Below are positions 8,229-17,451 of a DNA stretch of 64,000 nucleotides, piece after piece. A model generated the notes under the pieces. The model did no database searches and was not told the DNA's origin. It saw only the letters and a program-made list of their open reading frames with translations. Location of the stretch: contig JAFPWY010000010.1 in NCBI GenBank assembly GCA_017412605.1, positions 1 through 64,000 of the forward strand, given 5' to 3'. The position numbers and the translations under genes were made by a program. The stretch is from Fibrobacter sp. (GTDB lineage: Bacteria > Fibrobacterota > Fibrobacteria > Fibrobacterales > Fibrobacteraceae). The first letter of the stretch is position 1. Each line of letters starts with the position of its first letter.

Positions 8229-9356
8229 TTGGCTTTAGGATTGATTTCACGAATCCGCGGCGAACGCGAAACAGTTGGCATTGATGTTGGTCACTACAGC
8301 ATCAAGTATGTCAAGGTGTTCCACAATCACCGCGGTGGAAAGATTGTCACGGATGCGGACTTGGAACGCGTCCCGGACGGTGCCATCATCAATGGTGAAA
8401 TACAGCGTCGCGAAAGTGATGGTGGATCGGGTAAGGACGGCTACGAACAGCTCAGCGAAGCGATTTCCAAGCTCCTGCTGCGTCACCCGATTGATTCAAC
8501 ATCCGATGTTGTCGTTTCCGTGAATTGCGGAGCCGGTGCAGGTGGTGTCCTCGTGGACCGACTTGCGGTGAAGGTCCCCCGTGGTGGAAACGAAGCTGCC
8601 ATAATTCTCCAGACCTGCCAGAGCCGTCCGCCCTTCGATGACCAGGACAACGTTCTGGACTACGAGGTCGTGTCTCGTGAAGGGGACGAGGTAAGGGTCA
8701 ACGTGGTTGCCGCAAAAAATGCGCTCCTTGACTCCTGGGCCCAGTTCTTCAAGATGAAGTCTCTTAATTTGTCTGCAATAGACGTTGATATTTTTGGCAT
8801 TGTGAACGCCTATATGGCTACTGTCGGTGATGCGGATGCCGCTGCGACCACTGCCATTTTCAATATTGGCGCAAAGAAGATGAGCGTTGCCTTTATCCAG
8901 CATGGCCAATTCCATTCCATGCGTGCGATGACCGGTGGCTCGCTGGATATGGTGGAGTCCAAGCTCTGCATGCACTTGGGTATTGATATTGACAAGTGCC
9001 ACGAAATTTTTGAAAAAGGGGACCTCTCTATAGTTGACGGGTTCTCCGAGGCCGATGTGGAATCTGCCCTGCAACTTGCCTTCGAAGATTTGATGGCTCA
9101 GGTGGAATTCGGTATTCGTTACTTCTCTACTGCCGAAGATTCCGAACCCCTGACCAAGATCCTCTTGGGCGGCGGTGGCGCCTGCATCCCCGGACTCAAG
9201 GCCTATATCGCCGAGCGTACCGGCATCGAGACCGATACGGTCAATCCGTTCCGTTATGTGGAATGTGATTCCAAGGTCTTCGGCGAAAGCGGATTGTCGC
9301 TTGCCTTGTCCAACATTTACGCCCCTGCTTTGGGCTTAGCGATGAGGAAGTTCTAA
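8229..9356 (+). CDS. pilM: Type IV pilus inner-membrane assembly ATPase-like protein PilM
   Basis: 375 residues using the TTG at 8229, with GGAG six bases upstream; an earlier TTG at 8211 has no such site. The actin-like fold shows ETVGIDVGHYSIKYVKV at the N-terminus and the glycine-rich LLGGGGACIPGL near the C-terminus. PilM is a cytoplasmic actin-like protein that binds the PilN tail and links the pilus motor to the envelope complex. It is the first gene of the operon and overlaps pilN by one base (TAATG). Confidence 0.9.
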   Translation: MALGLISRIRGERETVGIDVGHYSIKYVKVFHNHRGGKIVTDADLERVPDGAIINGEIQRRESDGGSGKDGYEQLSEAISKLLLRHPIDSTSDVVVSVNCGAGAGGVLVDRLAVKVPRGGNEAAIILQTCQSRPPFDDQDNVLDYEVVSREGDEVRVNVVAAKNALLDSWAQFFKMKSLNLSAIDVDIFGIVNAYMATVGDADAAATTAIFNIGAKKMSVAFIQHGQFHSMRAMTGGSLDMVESKLCMHLGIDIDKCHEIFEKGDLSIVDGFSEADVESALQLAFEDLMAQVEFGIRYFSTAEDSEPLTKILLGGGGACIPGLKAYIAERTGIETDTVNPFRYVECDSKVFGESGLSLALSNIYAPALGLAMRKF

Positions 9357-9967
9357 TGGCGGCGAAAAAGGATTTTGCGAAAAAATCGCTCTGCATCTCG
9401 ATAAATCTATTGCCTCCTGAGTATCGTAAGACTCAGAAGGATTTGTCGTGGATTACGGATCGTCGTATTATTTGGCCTACGATCGCTCTTATTGCGGCGC
9501 TTGTTGGCGTATATATGTTGAATGCGTTTACCGTGGATACCATTACCGATTTGAATTCTGAATTGGAAAGGGTCCGTGCCGAGGTTGAACGCGAACGTCC
9601 GCTTCTGACCAAGATTAGCGATCTCGAACAGAAACGCAGTGTAATCAACACGAAGATTAACGCTCTGAAGTCTATCCAGGTTAGTAAGAAGCGCTGGGTG
9701 ATTTTGTTCGAAAACGTTTCGTCTGTCTTGCCGCCGAATATGTGGCTTACCAGCATTTCCCAGCTCGGTGAAAACGAATTGGAAATGAAGGGTGCAACTT
9801 TTGATTTCTCTGAAGTTGCTGAATACATGGTCAAGCTCGAAAAGCAGGTCAGCGTCGACAAGGTTTCCCTGGTGACTATCACGACCACGAAAGTGGACGG
9901 TGAAGAAGCCTACAACTTTACAATAAAGGTCGTCCTAAAACAGGATCTCGGCCTTGCGGAGGGTTGA
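9356..9967 (+). CDS. pilN: Type IV pilus assembly protein PilN
   Basis: 203 residues. A short cytoplasmic segment contains SINLLPPEYR, the conserved PilM-binding motif (usually INLLP). Then come one transmembrane helix (about 35-55), a coiled coil and a small alpha/beta periplasmic domain. Partner of PilO in the inner-membrane alignment complex. The start overlaps the pilM stop and the stop is two bases before the pilO start. Confidence 0.92.
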   Translation: MAAKKDFAKKSLCISINLLPPEYRKTQKDLSWITDRRIIWPTIALIAALVGVYMLNAFTVDTITDLNSELERVRAEVERERPLLTKISDLEQKRSVINTKINALKSIQVSKKRWVILFENVSSVLPPNMWLTSISQLGENELEMKGATFDFSEVAEYMVKLEKQVSVDKVSLVTITTTKVDGEEAYNFTIKVVLKQDLGLAEG

Positions 9968-9969
9968 TC

Positions 9970-10569
9970 ATGGGTAATATCGATTGGAAAGACAAAAAGA
10001 ACATATACGCGATTGTCGTAGTACTTTTGATTTTGGCTGGCGCCTACTGCGTGTATACTTATATATGGGACCCGTTCGTGCAGGAACGCGAGAAGGTCGA
10101 ACGTGACCTTTCGTCTGCCCAGGCGGAACTTGACAAGATTAATGCCCAGAAACTTCGCCTTGCCGAATTGGAAGTCCAGTTGGTACAGGCCGAGAAGGAT
10201 TTCGAAAAGCTGAAGGAAATGTTCCCGGAAGAGGAAAAGGTGCCGCTGCGCCTGCAGGACCTCTATGCCGTTCTCCGTGCTTCCGGTGTGCAAATCCAGA
10301 AGTTCAATCCCGAAGGTCGCTCCGAAAGGGAACACTACATCGAAAACCGCTATTCTATTGCCGTCAACTCCGGCTACCACATGCTGGGTTACTTGTTTGC
10401 CGAAATCGCCAACTTCAATTATCCTACGGCCATCACCAACTTGAGGCTGAACCGTTATTCGGGAATTGCGCAGGAAATGCAGAAGGCGGAAACTCATGGA
10501 TGGACTCCTATCACCATGTCGGTGACGTTTAACCTGACCACCTACACTTCAAAGCAGGTTGGTAAATGA
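9970..10569 (+). CDS. pilO: Type IV pilus assembly protein PilO
   Basis: 199 residues from the ATG at 9970, with GGAGG about eight bases upstream. One transmembrane helix (about residues 12-32), then a coiled coil rich in Glu and Lys, then a ferredoxin-like periplasmic domain (VPLRLQDLYAVLRASGVQIQ onward). It forms heterodimers with PilN. The stop overlaps the start of the following pilP-like gene (ATGA). Confidence 0.9.
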   Translation: MGNIDWKDKKNIYAIVVVLLILAGAYCVYTYIWDPFVQEREKVERDLSSAQAELDKINAQKLRLAELEVQLVQAEKDFEKLKEMFPEEEKVPLRLQDLYAVLRASGVQIQKFNPEGRSEREHYIENRYSIAVNSGYHMLGYLFAEIANFNYPTAITNLRLNRYSGIAQEMQKAETHGWTPITMSVTFNLTTYTSKQVGK

Positions 10570-12443
10570 TGAATAGCAAGATCCTCATGATGCTTTTGAG
10601 CACGGCCATCGCTTGCAGCGCTGCGACGATTAAGGACGTGAAGCTCGGTTGTGCTGCGGACGGCTGCGGACTCAGGTTCCAGTTTACCGGCACCGATGAC
10701 CTCCCTTCGTTCTTCCAGAAGTACAATGCTGCCGCCAAGACGCTTACCCTGGGATTCTCGGAATCCAAGTTTGCATTGGGTGAGGGCAGTTACGAGGTGG
10801 AAGGCGCTTCGCAGTATGTCCGTTCTATGCGGGTGTTCCGCGAGAATTTCCGCGGTATGGATTTCCTCAAGATCGAACTGGCTGTGGGCCCGGCTATTAC
10901 GGGTGACAAGAACGAAATTGCTCTTGAAAAGTCTGACTTCATTTTGAAGGTTCCTGGCGCAAAGGAAAAGGGCTGGACGCTTTCCAAACTGTACGCTTCC
11001 AAGAAGAAGGAAGCCGAAAAGGCCGCTCTTGAAGAGAAGAAGGCCGCTGCCCAGGCTGCCGCCGAAGAGAAGAAGGCTGCCGAAAAGCAGGCTCAGCTTG
11101 ACAAGAAGGAAGCCGCAAGGTTGGCTGCCGAAGAAAAGAAGGCCGCCGCGCAGGCTGCTGCTGAAGAAAAGAAGCGTTTGGCTGAAGAGAAAAAGGCCGC
11201 CGAGAGAGCTCTCATCGAAGAGAAGAAGCGTCTCGCTGAAGAGAAGAAGGCTGCCCAAAAGCAGGCTCTGCTTGACAAGAAGGCCGCTGCTGAAGAAGAA
11301 AAGAGAATTGCTGAAGAACAGAAAAAACTGGACAAGGCTATCAAGGAAGGTGGTGCTGTTTCCGCATTGCTTCCTGGCATTAAGGAAATGACGGTCTTGA
11401 TTGGCTCCGGCATGGAACAGTTCCGTCTAGCCACCGATTCTCCGATTGGCATTAGCCGCATAGCGGGTCCGGGCAAGACGGGTGTCATTACGGTTGCTAT
11501 CGAAGGCCCGCAGAAATCTCCCGTGTTCAAGATTGGTTCCAGCTCGCTGGTGAAGTCGGTGGGCTGGGGTGCCACAGGTCTCCAGATCCAGCTGCAGTCG
11601 GGTGCAAACCCGGTAATGCTGGTGCAGGAAGGCGCCCTGATATTGCAGGCTGCCGAGTCGTCCTTGAAGAAGGATGGGTTCGTGTTCTGGACCGCTCGTC
11701 CGGATGGAATCTACACTCGTAACTGGGTGAAGCCTTCCGATGAAAAGCGCTCGTTCGACAAGTTTGTAGATGGCTATGAGCCGGGCAGCAAGAAAATCGT
11801 TTCCGGTGCCCAGACATTCCACCTGCGTCCGGTTGTCCGCGAACTCATCGTGGTTGCCGATGAAACGGAATTCTACACGGCTCCCAACGAGAATGCACAG
11901 GTCGTGAAGCGCCTTGTATTTGGCGACCGCCTCGTGAGCCTTGACCTGGTCGGCCTCTATCGCAAGGTGCAGTTCGATAACCGTGTGGGTTATGTGAACC
12001 GTCGCGCTGTGAGCTTCTATGATGAACTGTCCTCTGTGCAGATTGAACTCTTGAAGCAGGTTGACAAGGAACGTGGCGAAATCTTGCAGGAAGGTGGTAC
12101 CACGAGCGGCAGCATGCTCGAGTCCCTTTACGAAGATCGCATTATTTATAGCTCCTTCGGTCGTCGCGACCCGTTTGTCGAAATCAAGGGTCTCGTCGAG
12201 GAAGGTATCAATATCGACCAGGTCGAACTGGTGGGTATCATTTGGGAATCCGAAGTGCCGATGGCTATTCTTGTTGAATCCAAGAATCCTTCCATCTCTT
12301 ACACCATCAAGGAAGGCGACAAGATTCTCAATGGCAAAGTTCTTAAAATTACACAAACAGATGTGCTCTTCCTCATTCAAGAATTTGGTGTGAGCCGTCG
12401 CTACTCTATGGGTCTTCCCGATAAATTTGGGGGTCAAAAGTGA
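10566..12443 (+). CDS. pilP: PilP-like pilus protein fused to AMIN, coiled-coil and SH3 domains
   Basis: 625 residues, more than three times a normal PilP. Order: signal peptide (1-19); AMIN-like beta domain (about 20-140); Lys/Ala/Glu coiled coil resembling TolA (about 145-262); a second AMIN-like domain (about 275-400); a bacterial SH3-like domain (about 420-485, FYTAPNENAQVVKRL); and a C-terminal PilP domain (about 530-625, FGRRDPFVEIKG ... YTIKEGDKILNGKVLKI). PilP bridges PilNO and the secretin PilQ. AMIN domains normally sit at the N-terminus of PilQ and bind the cell wall; here they have moved into this protein, while PilQ lacks them. Overlaps pilQ by four bases. Confidence 0.85.
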   Translation: MMNSKILMMLLSTAIACSAATIKDVKLGCAADGCGLRFQFTGTDDLPSFFQKYNAAAKTLTLGFSESKFALGEGSYEVEGASQYVRSMRVFRENFRGMDFLKIELAVGPAITGDKNEIALEKSDFILKVPGAKEKGWTLSKLYASKKKEAEKAALEEKKAAAQAAAEEKKAAEKQAQLDKKEAARLAAEEKKAAAQAAAEEKKRLAEEKKAAERALIEEKKRLAEEKKAAQKQALLDKKAAAEEEKRIAEEQKKLDKAIKEGGAVSALLPGIKEMTVLIGSGMEQFRLATDSPIGISRIAGPGKTGVITVAIEGPQKSPVFKIGSSSLVKSVGWGATGLQIQLQSGANPVMLVQEGALILQAAESSLKKDGFVFWTARPDGIYTRNWVKPSDEKRSFDKFVDGYEPGSKKIVSGAQTFHLRPVVRELIVVADETEFYTAPNENAQVVKRLVFGDRLVSLDLVGLYRKVQFDNRVGYVNRRAVSFYDELSSVQIELLKQVDKERGEILQEGGTTSGSMLESLYEDRIIYSSFGRRDPFVEIKGLVEEGINIDQVELVGIIWESEVPMAILVESKNPSISYTIKEGDKILNGKVLKITQTDVLFLIQEFGVSRRYSMGLPDKFGGQK

Positions 12444-14020
12444 AAAAACTGACGAAAATACTGACGGTTCTTCTTCTGGCGGCTGGTATGTGCATGACCG
12501 CCTGGGCGGCCCCTGCCGAAGGGTCGATGGCTCCCAACAAGAAACTGTATGATTTCAATTTTGTCGACATGGACTACGAGGCGGTCTTCCGCTCCGTATC
12601 GGTGATTGCTGGCGTGGACATTTTGATCGCTCCCGATGTGAAGGGTAAGATGAGCCTCAAGGTGACCAAGAAAACGTGGCAGGAAACTCTCGATATTATT
12701 TGCGAATTGAATGACCTGACTTGGCTCATCCAGGACAAGTACATCACGATCCAGAGACTGGCGACCTACCAGGCAAAGCAGAAGAAGATTGCCGAAGAGG
12801 AAAGCCAGGCCGAGCAGAATGCTCCGCTGGTTCGTAAGAACTTCCAGGTGAACCATGCCGAGGCAAACGAACTGGTCAAGGTGCTCGAAAGCATGAAGTC
12901 CGGTCGTGGCCGCATCACCGTGGTCGAACGTACCAACTCCATCATCGTGTACGATACCGAAGCTCGCATCGAGCAGATGACCCATGCGCTTGACGAACTT
13001 GACGTCGAAACCCTGCAGATCATGATTACGGCTAAGCTTGTCGTCGTGAACAGCGAACTGGCCCGCGAACTGGGCGTCGACTGGACTGCGACCATGGGCT
13101 CCACGGCACTCACTCCGGGTGTTGCCGGTACGCCGACGGGCTCCGATGTTGGATCTACTAGGACGAGTGCTGCCATCCAGTCCTTCCCGAACAAGGGCGT
13201 GACTCCGGCAGTCACAAATGCTTCTACCGCCATTACGACCAGCGTTCTGGATAACCACCTCCAGCTGGCCATTACCAACCTGATGGGTGACGCTTCTACA
13301 GAAGTGCTTGCCAGCCCGCAGGTCTCCACCTTGGACAACACCGAAGCTTTGGTGTTCATGGGTGACAAGGTTTCCATCCGCGTGATTGACGATAGCGGCG
13401 AATCTTCTACGCAGCTCGTCGAAACGGGTATCAAGCTGACGGTGACCCCGCACGTTTCCGGTGACAACCGCATCCTCCTGGATCTCCATCCGGAAAACAA
13501 CTCCTATGACTACGACTCCAAGGGCGAAATCGTCATCAGTACGCAGGAAGCCAAGACGAAGGTCGTGGTGGCCGACGGTGAGACTGTCGTGATCGGTGGT
13601 CTGACCCGTAACGAAGCCCAGGAATCCGAAAGCGGCATCCCGTTCCTCAAGGATATTCCTATCCTCGGCAACCTCTTCAAGTACACCAAGAAGTCCGTTG
13701 CCAAGAAGGACCTCGTGATCTTCGTGACCCCGAGAATCATCCGCAACTACATCGGCAATGTCGACCTTTCCGAACCGACCCAGGAAATTTCTGGCCAGAA
13801 GACGTCGAACAATTCCTCTAAGCCGGAACCGGTACCTGCTGGCGCCGTAGACCCGGCTCCGGCACCTGCCGCTGAACCTGTTGCCGAAGCTCCCGAAGCG
13901 GCTCCCGTTCAGGCTGAACCCGAAGTGATGACCGAAGAAGTCGTCGAAGAGACTGTGGAAGAAGCTCCTGCCGCTCCCGAAGCTCCTGCTCCCGAAGCTG
14001 CCGAAGGCGACTGGCAGTAA
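12440..14020 (+). CDS. pilQ: Type IV pilus secretin PilQ
   Basis: 526 residues from a GTG start that overlaps the pilP stop (GTGA), with GGGGGT upstream. Signal peptide to about residue 23 (AWA/AP), then a secretin N0/STN-like domain (about 35-105), one NolW-type N domain (about 125-200) and the secretin pore domain (about 205-450) with VVIGGLTRNE and the closing IFVTPRII. The last 65 residues are a Pro/Ala/Glu tail, unusual for PilQ. It forms the outer-membrane gate for the pilus. No pilin, PilB, PilT or PilC gene is nearby. Confidence 0.92.
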   Translation: MKKLTKILTVLLLAAGMCMTAWAAPAEGSMAPNKKLYDFNFVDMDYEAVFRSVSVIAGVDILIAPDVKGKMSLKVTKKTWQETLDIICELNDLTWLIQDKYITIQRLATYQAKQKKIAEEESQAEQNAPLVRKNFQVNHAEANELVKVLESMKSGRGRITVVERTNSIIVYDTEARIEQMTHALDELDVETLQIMITAKLVVVNSELARELGVDWTATMGSTALTPGVAGTPTGSDVGSTRTSAAIQSFPNKGVTPAVTNASTAITTSVLDNHLQLAITNLMGDASTEVLASPQVSTLDNTEALVFMGDKVSIRVIDDSGESSTQLVETGIKLTVTPHVSGDNRILLDLHPENNSYDYDSKGEIVISTQEAKTKVVVADGETVVIGGLTRNEAQESESGIPFLKDIPILGNLFKYTKKSVAKKDLVIFVTPRIIRNYIGNVDLSEPTQEISGQKTSNNSSKPEPVPAGAVDPAPAPAAEPVAEAPEAAPVQAEPEVMTEEVVEETVEEAPAAPEAPAPEAAEGDWQ

Positions 14021-14040
14021 GCAACAAGTGATAAAATTTA

Positions 14041-14067
14041 GAAGAGCCCTGTGGGGCTCTTTTTTTG
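14041..14067 (+). terminator. Terminator of the pil operon
   Basis: AGAGCCC, TGT, GGGGCTCT followed by seven T, just after pilQ. Confidence 0.85.
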
Positions 14068-14109
14068 TAGACCATTACGAGAAGGATTAACTGTAACAGA
14101 GCTTTTTAT

Positions 14110-14601
14110 ATGTCAGAACAATTTTTGACGCGTGAATCTTTGGTGGAGTTCTTCGGGGAAGAGGAATTCCAGAAACTGTGCAATCACGAGGCGGGGCATG
14201 CCTTGGTGGCGTTCCTGTTCAAGCGCCCGTTGGATTACGTGAAAATGGACCGCTCCAAGGAACGTCCGGGAATTACGCATATCGCGGGCAGCGAACTCGA
14301 AGGCGACGCACATATCGCTATGGCGGGCCATCTGGCGGAATTCCTGATTCGTCATGGCTTCAAGTGCGACCTCGATACCGTCATGAAGAACCTGCCGATG
14401 GAACTCTACAAAAGCGATGCGGACTACCAGCGTTTTCAGGCGGCATGCTATTATTTCCAGTTGGCAGAGACGAACGTGGTTGAGCAGGACTACAATATCC
14501 TGATGGCCTGCCAGAGGCAACTTTGCGAAATTGCAAAAGCGCTAAACGAGCGGGTGTATTTGTCCCGCGATGAAATTGAGAAAATCGTGAAAGGTGCCTA
14601 G
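14110..14601 (+). CDS. Stand-alone M41-like zinc metalloprotease domain
   Basis: 163 residues. NHEAGHALVAFLFK near the N-terminus matches the active-site helix of FtsH (HEAGHALVA), with His26, Glu27 and His30. IAMAGHLAEFLI resembles the GGRAAEELIFG region, and an Asp in KSDADYQRF could be the third zinc ligand. There is no AAA ATPase domain and no membrane helix, so it is not FtsH. It may be a soluble protease needing a partner unfoldase or a small-protein processing enzyme. Its stop overlaps the convergent holA stop by four bases. No ribosome site is clear before the ATG at 14110. Confidence 0.75.
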   Translation: MSEQFLTRESLVEFFGEEEFQKLCNHEAGHALVAFLFKRPLDYVKMDRSKERPGITHIAGSELEGDAHIAMAGHLAEFLIRHGFKCDLDTVMKNLPMELYKSDADYQRFQAACYYFQLAETNVVEQDYNILMACQRQLCEIAKALNERVYLSRDEIEKIVKGA

Positions 14602-15566
14602 CGCACTACTAATGCAGCGAGTGCGAGTTCCTGGCTTGTGCGGGTGCTGCACTTGCCGCTCTTGATTTCGTAGTCGAGGTCGGCGAGCCTGCGCAGAACG
14701 CGGCAGAGGAGCGGTTTGCCCCAGCGGCGCGCATTTTCGGGCGCCTTGCCTTTGACGTTGAAGATGAAGTCGTTCTTGCCGAGCTTTGCTGCGATGTCCT
14801 TGGGGCCCATGCCCTTGGCGAGCAGCGATGCGGTGTTGAGCAAATCCAGCGTGTAGCTGTAGAGCGATGCGACAATCTGGACGGCGTTCACGCCGTTGTT
14901 GAGCATCTCGTTGAGCTTGCGCGTGTATTCCTTGGCATTGCGTTGCCCGAAGGATTCCTGGATTTCGTAGGCGATGAGTTCGCGCTGCGGGACGACCATG
15001 GTTTTCACGAGGTCGAGCGTGATTTTCGGTGCGTCTGGTGCGAAGAGCAGGATCTTTTCCACTTCCTCGCACACGAGCTTTGTGTCGGTCCCGAGAGCTT
15101 CGGCAAGGTAGTTGCTTGCTGCCGGGTCGATTGGCTTCTTGAAGTGGCCGGGAATCACCGAAGATATCCATTCGGCCATTTTATACTGCCTGGGGACATC
15201 GAATTTCTCGATTTCGGCAGCCTTCTTGAGCGCCTTGTACAGTTCCGTCGTGGCGGCCAGTTTTTCGAAGTCGAACAGCAACTTGCAATCCGGCGAGGTC
15301 GAGAGCCACTTTGCGAGGCTCTTGCAGTCGTCGGCTTTGAGGGCTTCGGCCTTGCGCACGACAATGGCCTGCTCCGGGGCGAACATGGATACCGAGCCGC
15401 ACGATTCGATGACGATGTCGGCTACGGAGGCAATGTTTGTGTCCGTGGCGTACAGAATCTGCTTGGCCAGGGGGTCGTTTTTCCGGTCACCCAAGGAATC
15501 GGACAGGAACTTCTCTATCCGCTGGTCCTTGAGAAACTGGTCGTCTCCGATGAGCGCTACAATCAT
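14598..15566 (-). CDS. holA: DNA polymerase III delta subunit
   Basis: 322 residues. Typical HolA: MIVALIGDDQFLKDQRI at the N-terminus, an AAA+-like module without Walker motifs, and a helical collar domain with VQIVASLYSYTLDLL. Delta opens the beta sliding clamp within the clamp loader. Nine bases separate it from the greA stop on the same strand, so it is co-transcribed with greA. Confidence 0.9.
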   Translation of the reverse strand: MIVALIGDDQFLKDQRIEKFLSDSLGDRKNDPLAKQILYATDTNIASVADIVIESCGSVSMFAPEQAIVVRKAEALKADDCKSLAKWLSTSPDCKLLFDFEKLAATTELYKALKKAAEIEKFDVPRQYKMAEWISSVIPGHFKKPIDPAASNYLAEALGTDTKLVCEEVEKILLFAPDAPKITLDLVKTMVVPQRELIAYEIQESFGQRNAKEYTRKLNEMLNNGVNAVQIVASLYSYTLDLLNTASLLAKGMGPKDIAAKLGKNDFIFNVKGKAPENARRWGKPLLCRVLRRLADLDYEIKSGKCSTRTSQELALAALVVR

Positions 15567-15575
15567 GGAATTGTA

Positions 15576-16046
15576 TTACTTGAAGTCGATGATTTCGAAC
15601 TTGTTGACACCCTTCGGGGTCGTGACTTCGACGGTATCGCCGCGCTTCTTGCCCATGAGGGCCGCCCCGATGGGGCTCTTGAAACTGATTTTGCCATTCA
15701 GGGCGTCGACGCTTTCGGGGGAGACGAGCTGGTAGACGACGTCACGCTTGGTCTTGATGTTCTTGACGGTGACGGTCGCTCCGAACTTGATGGTGTCGGA
15801 GGTGGCGTCAAAGGCGACGACTTCGGCGCGGGCGAGCTGGTCCTGCAACTTGGGCAGTTCCACGTTATCGATGGCGGCGAGACGTTCCTTGGCCGCATGG
15901 TATTCTGCGTTTTCGCTTAAATCGCCTTGTGCACGGGCGTCAATGAGTTCTTGCAGGACGCGGGGGCGTTCTACATTTTTTAAATTATTGAGGTCCTTGA
16001 CGAGCTGGTCATAGGCATCTTGTGTAAACGGGATCTTCTTTTCCAT
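15576..16046 (-). CDS. greA: Transcription elongation factor GreA
   Basis: 156 residues, normal length. The N-terminal coiled coil bears the acidic tip RAQGDLSENAEYHAAKERL, whose Asp and Glu residues stimulate RNA cleavage by backtracked RNA polymerase. The C-terminal FKBP-like domain includes SPIGAALMGKKRGDTVEV. It is first in the greA-holA unit and divergent from argJ. Confidence 0.95.
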   Translation of the reverse strand: MEKKIPFTQDAYDQLVKDLNNLKNVERPRVLQELIDARAQGDLSENAEYHAAKERLAAIDNVELPKLQDQLARAEVVAFDATSDTIKFGATVTVKNIKTKRDVVYQLVSPESVDALNGKISFKSPIGAALMGKKRGDTVEVTTPKGVNKFEIIDFK

Positions 16047-16121
16047 GCTCTACAAGGTAAAAATTTATCGGGCTTTTGTTTTGCCCCCAATGATGAAGAT
16101 GGCTTCTTTTTAGGAGATGGT

Positions 16122-17339
16122 ATGTACAATATCTTGGAAAAAGGCGGTGTCTGTTCCCCGAAGGGATTCACCGCGGCTGGAATCTGCGCTGGCATCAAGG
16201 CTAGCGGAAACGCCGACATGGCGCTCCTCAGGAGCGAGAAGGCCGCACGCTGCTTTGCGGTCTTTACGACGAACAAGGTGAAGGCGGCTCCGGTCCTGTA
16301 CGACAAGGCTGCGCTTGAACATGCCCACTTTGCGACGGCCGTTGTCGTGAACAGCGGTAACGCGAACGCTTGTACTGGCGAACAGGGTTACAAGGATGCC
16401 GAACGCATGGCGACCCTCACCGAAGAAGCCTTGAATCTCGCCCCGAAGAGCGTGCTCGTTTGCAGCACCGGTGTGATTGGTCACCTGATGCCGATGGACA
16501 AGATTGAAGCGGGCATTCCGAAACTCGTGGAAAAGCTCCACGCCGACGCTTCCGAAGAATTCGGCCGCGCCATCCTCACGACGGACTTGGCACTTAAGAG
16601 CCATGCCGTGGAAATCCACACCGAGAAGGGCGTGGTGACAATCGGCGGCGCCTGCAAGGGTTCGGGCATGATCCACCCGAACATGGCGACGATGCTCGCC
16701 TTCATTACGACTGACATTTCTCTCCCCATCGACTTTTTCGCAGAGTTCCGTGCCGACATCGCCGACTCCTTCAATGCGATTACCGTCGACGGTGACACCA
16801 GCACCAACGACACCTGCATCCTGCTTGCAAACGGCATGAGCGGACTCCGCTACGAAGACCTGAGCCTTAGCGAACAGGGTGAATTCCGTGCAGCACTCAT
16901 GCTCATCATGCAGAGCCTCGCGAAGGATATCGTGCGCGACGGTGAAGGTGCTACCAAGCTTATCGAACTGCGCATCGAGAAGGCCGAAAGCCACGAAGAA
17001 GCGCTTCGCATGGCCCGCTTTATCGGTACGTCCAACCTTGCGAAGTGCGCCATGTTCGGCGAAGACCCGAACTGGGGCCGTATCCTCAGCAGTGCCGGTT
17101 CCAGCGGTTGCAACATGGTGGCCGAACATACCGACCTGTACTTTGGCGATGTCAAGGTGCTCGAAGGCGGGCGCCCCATCCAGCTTGACGAAGCCCAGAT
17201 GGCAGCCTTGCATGCCGTGGTCCGTCAGCGTGAGTACAAAGTAACGCTCGTGCTCAACATCGGCCAGGCATCTGCAAGCGCATTCACTTGCGACTTGAGC
17301 TATGGCTACGTGAAGATCAACGCGGAATATACGACGTAG
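16122..17339 (+). CDS. argJ: Bifunctional ornithine acetyltransferase / N-acetylglutamate synthase
   Basis: 405 residues from the ATG at 16122 with AGGAG five bases upstream; the open frame extends further 5' but without support. KGSGMIHPNMATMLAF holds the self-cleavage site before Thr190, which becomes the nucleophile of the beta chain. ArgJ moves the acetyl group from N-acetylornithine to glutamate in the cyclic arginine pathway. No other arg gene is adjacent. It is followed by an intergenic repeat and a terminator. Confidence 0.95.
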   Translation: MYNILEKGGVCSPKGFTAAGICAGIKASGNADMALLRSEKAARCFAVFTTNKVKAAPVLYDKAALEHAHFATAVVVNSGNANACTGEQGYKDAERMATLTEEALNLAPKSVLVCSTGVIGHLMPMDKIEAGIPKLVEKLHADASEEFGRAILTTDLALKSHAVEIHTEKGVVTIGGACKGSGMIHPNMATMLAFITTDISLPIDFFAEFRADIADSFNAITVDGDTSTNDTCILLANGMSGLRYEDLSLSEQGEFRAALMLIMQSLAKDIVRDGEGATKLIELRIEKAESHEEALRMARFIGTSNLAKCAMFGEDPNWGRILSSAGSSGCNMVAEHTDLYFGDVKVLEGGRPIQLDEAQMAALHAVVRQREYKVTLVLNIGQASASAFTCDLSYGYVKINAEYTT

Positions 17340-17342
17340 AGC

Positions 17343-17395
17343 TTTGAGGCATGAGGTCGGGCCTTGCGGCCCTTTGAGGTCGCTTCGCTCTGAGT
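17343..17395. repeat. Intergenic GAGGT-word repeat with mini-hairpins
   Basis: TTTGAGGCATGAGGTC, then GGGCC-TTGC-GGCCC (17359-17372), TTTGAGGTC, GCTTCGC (17382-17388) and TCTGAG. The last section is the reverse complement of the unit upstream of pyrR. Confidence 0.6.
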
Positions 17396-17397
17396 AA

Positions 17398-17431
17398 AAA
17401 TAAGGCCCCCGGTTTTACACCGGGGGCTTTG
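17398..17431. terminator. Bidirectional terminator between argJ and the MORN/FISUMP gene
   Basis: GCCCCCGG, loop TTTTACA, CCGGGGGC with flanking A-rich and T-rich stretches. The two genes converge here. Confidence 0.75.
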
Positions 17432-17451
17432 TTAGTTATACCAGCTAAAAG

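Noticed and set aside
11029-11391. Separate Arg/Lys-rich protein within the pilP-like gene
   Set aside because: It is a frame-shifted reading of the Lys/Ala/Glu coiled-coil codons.
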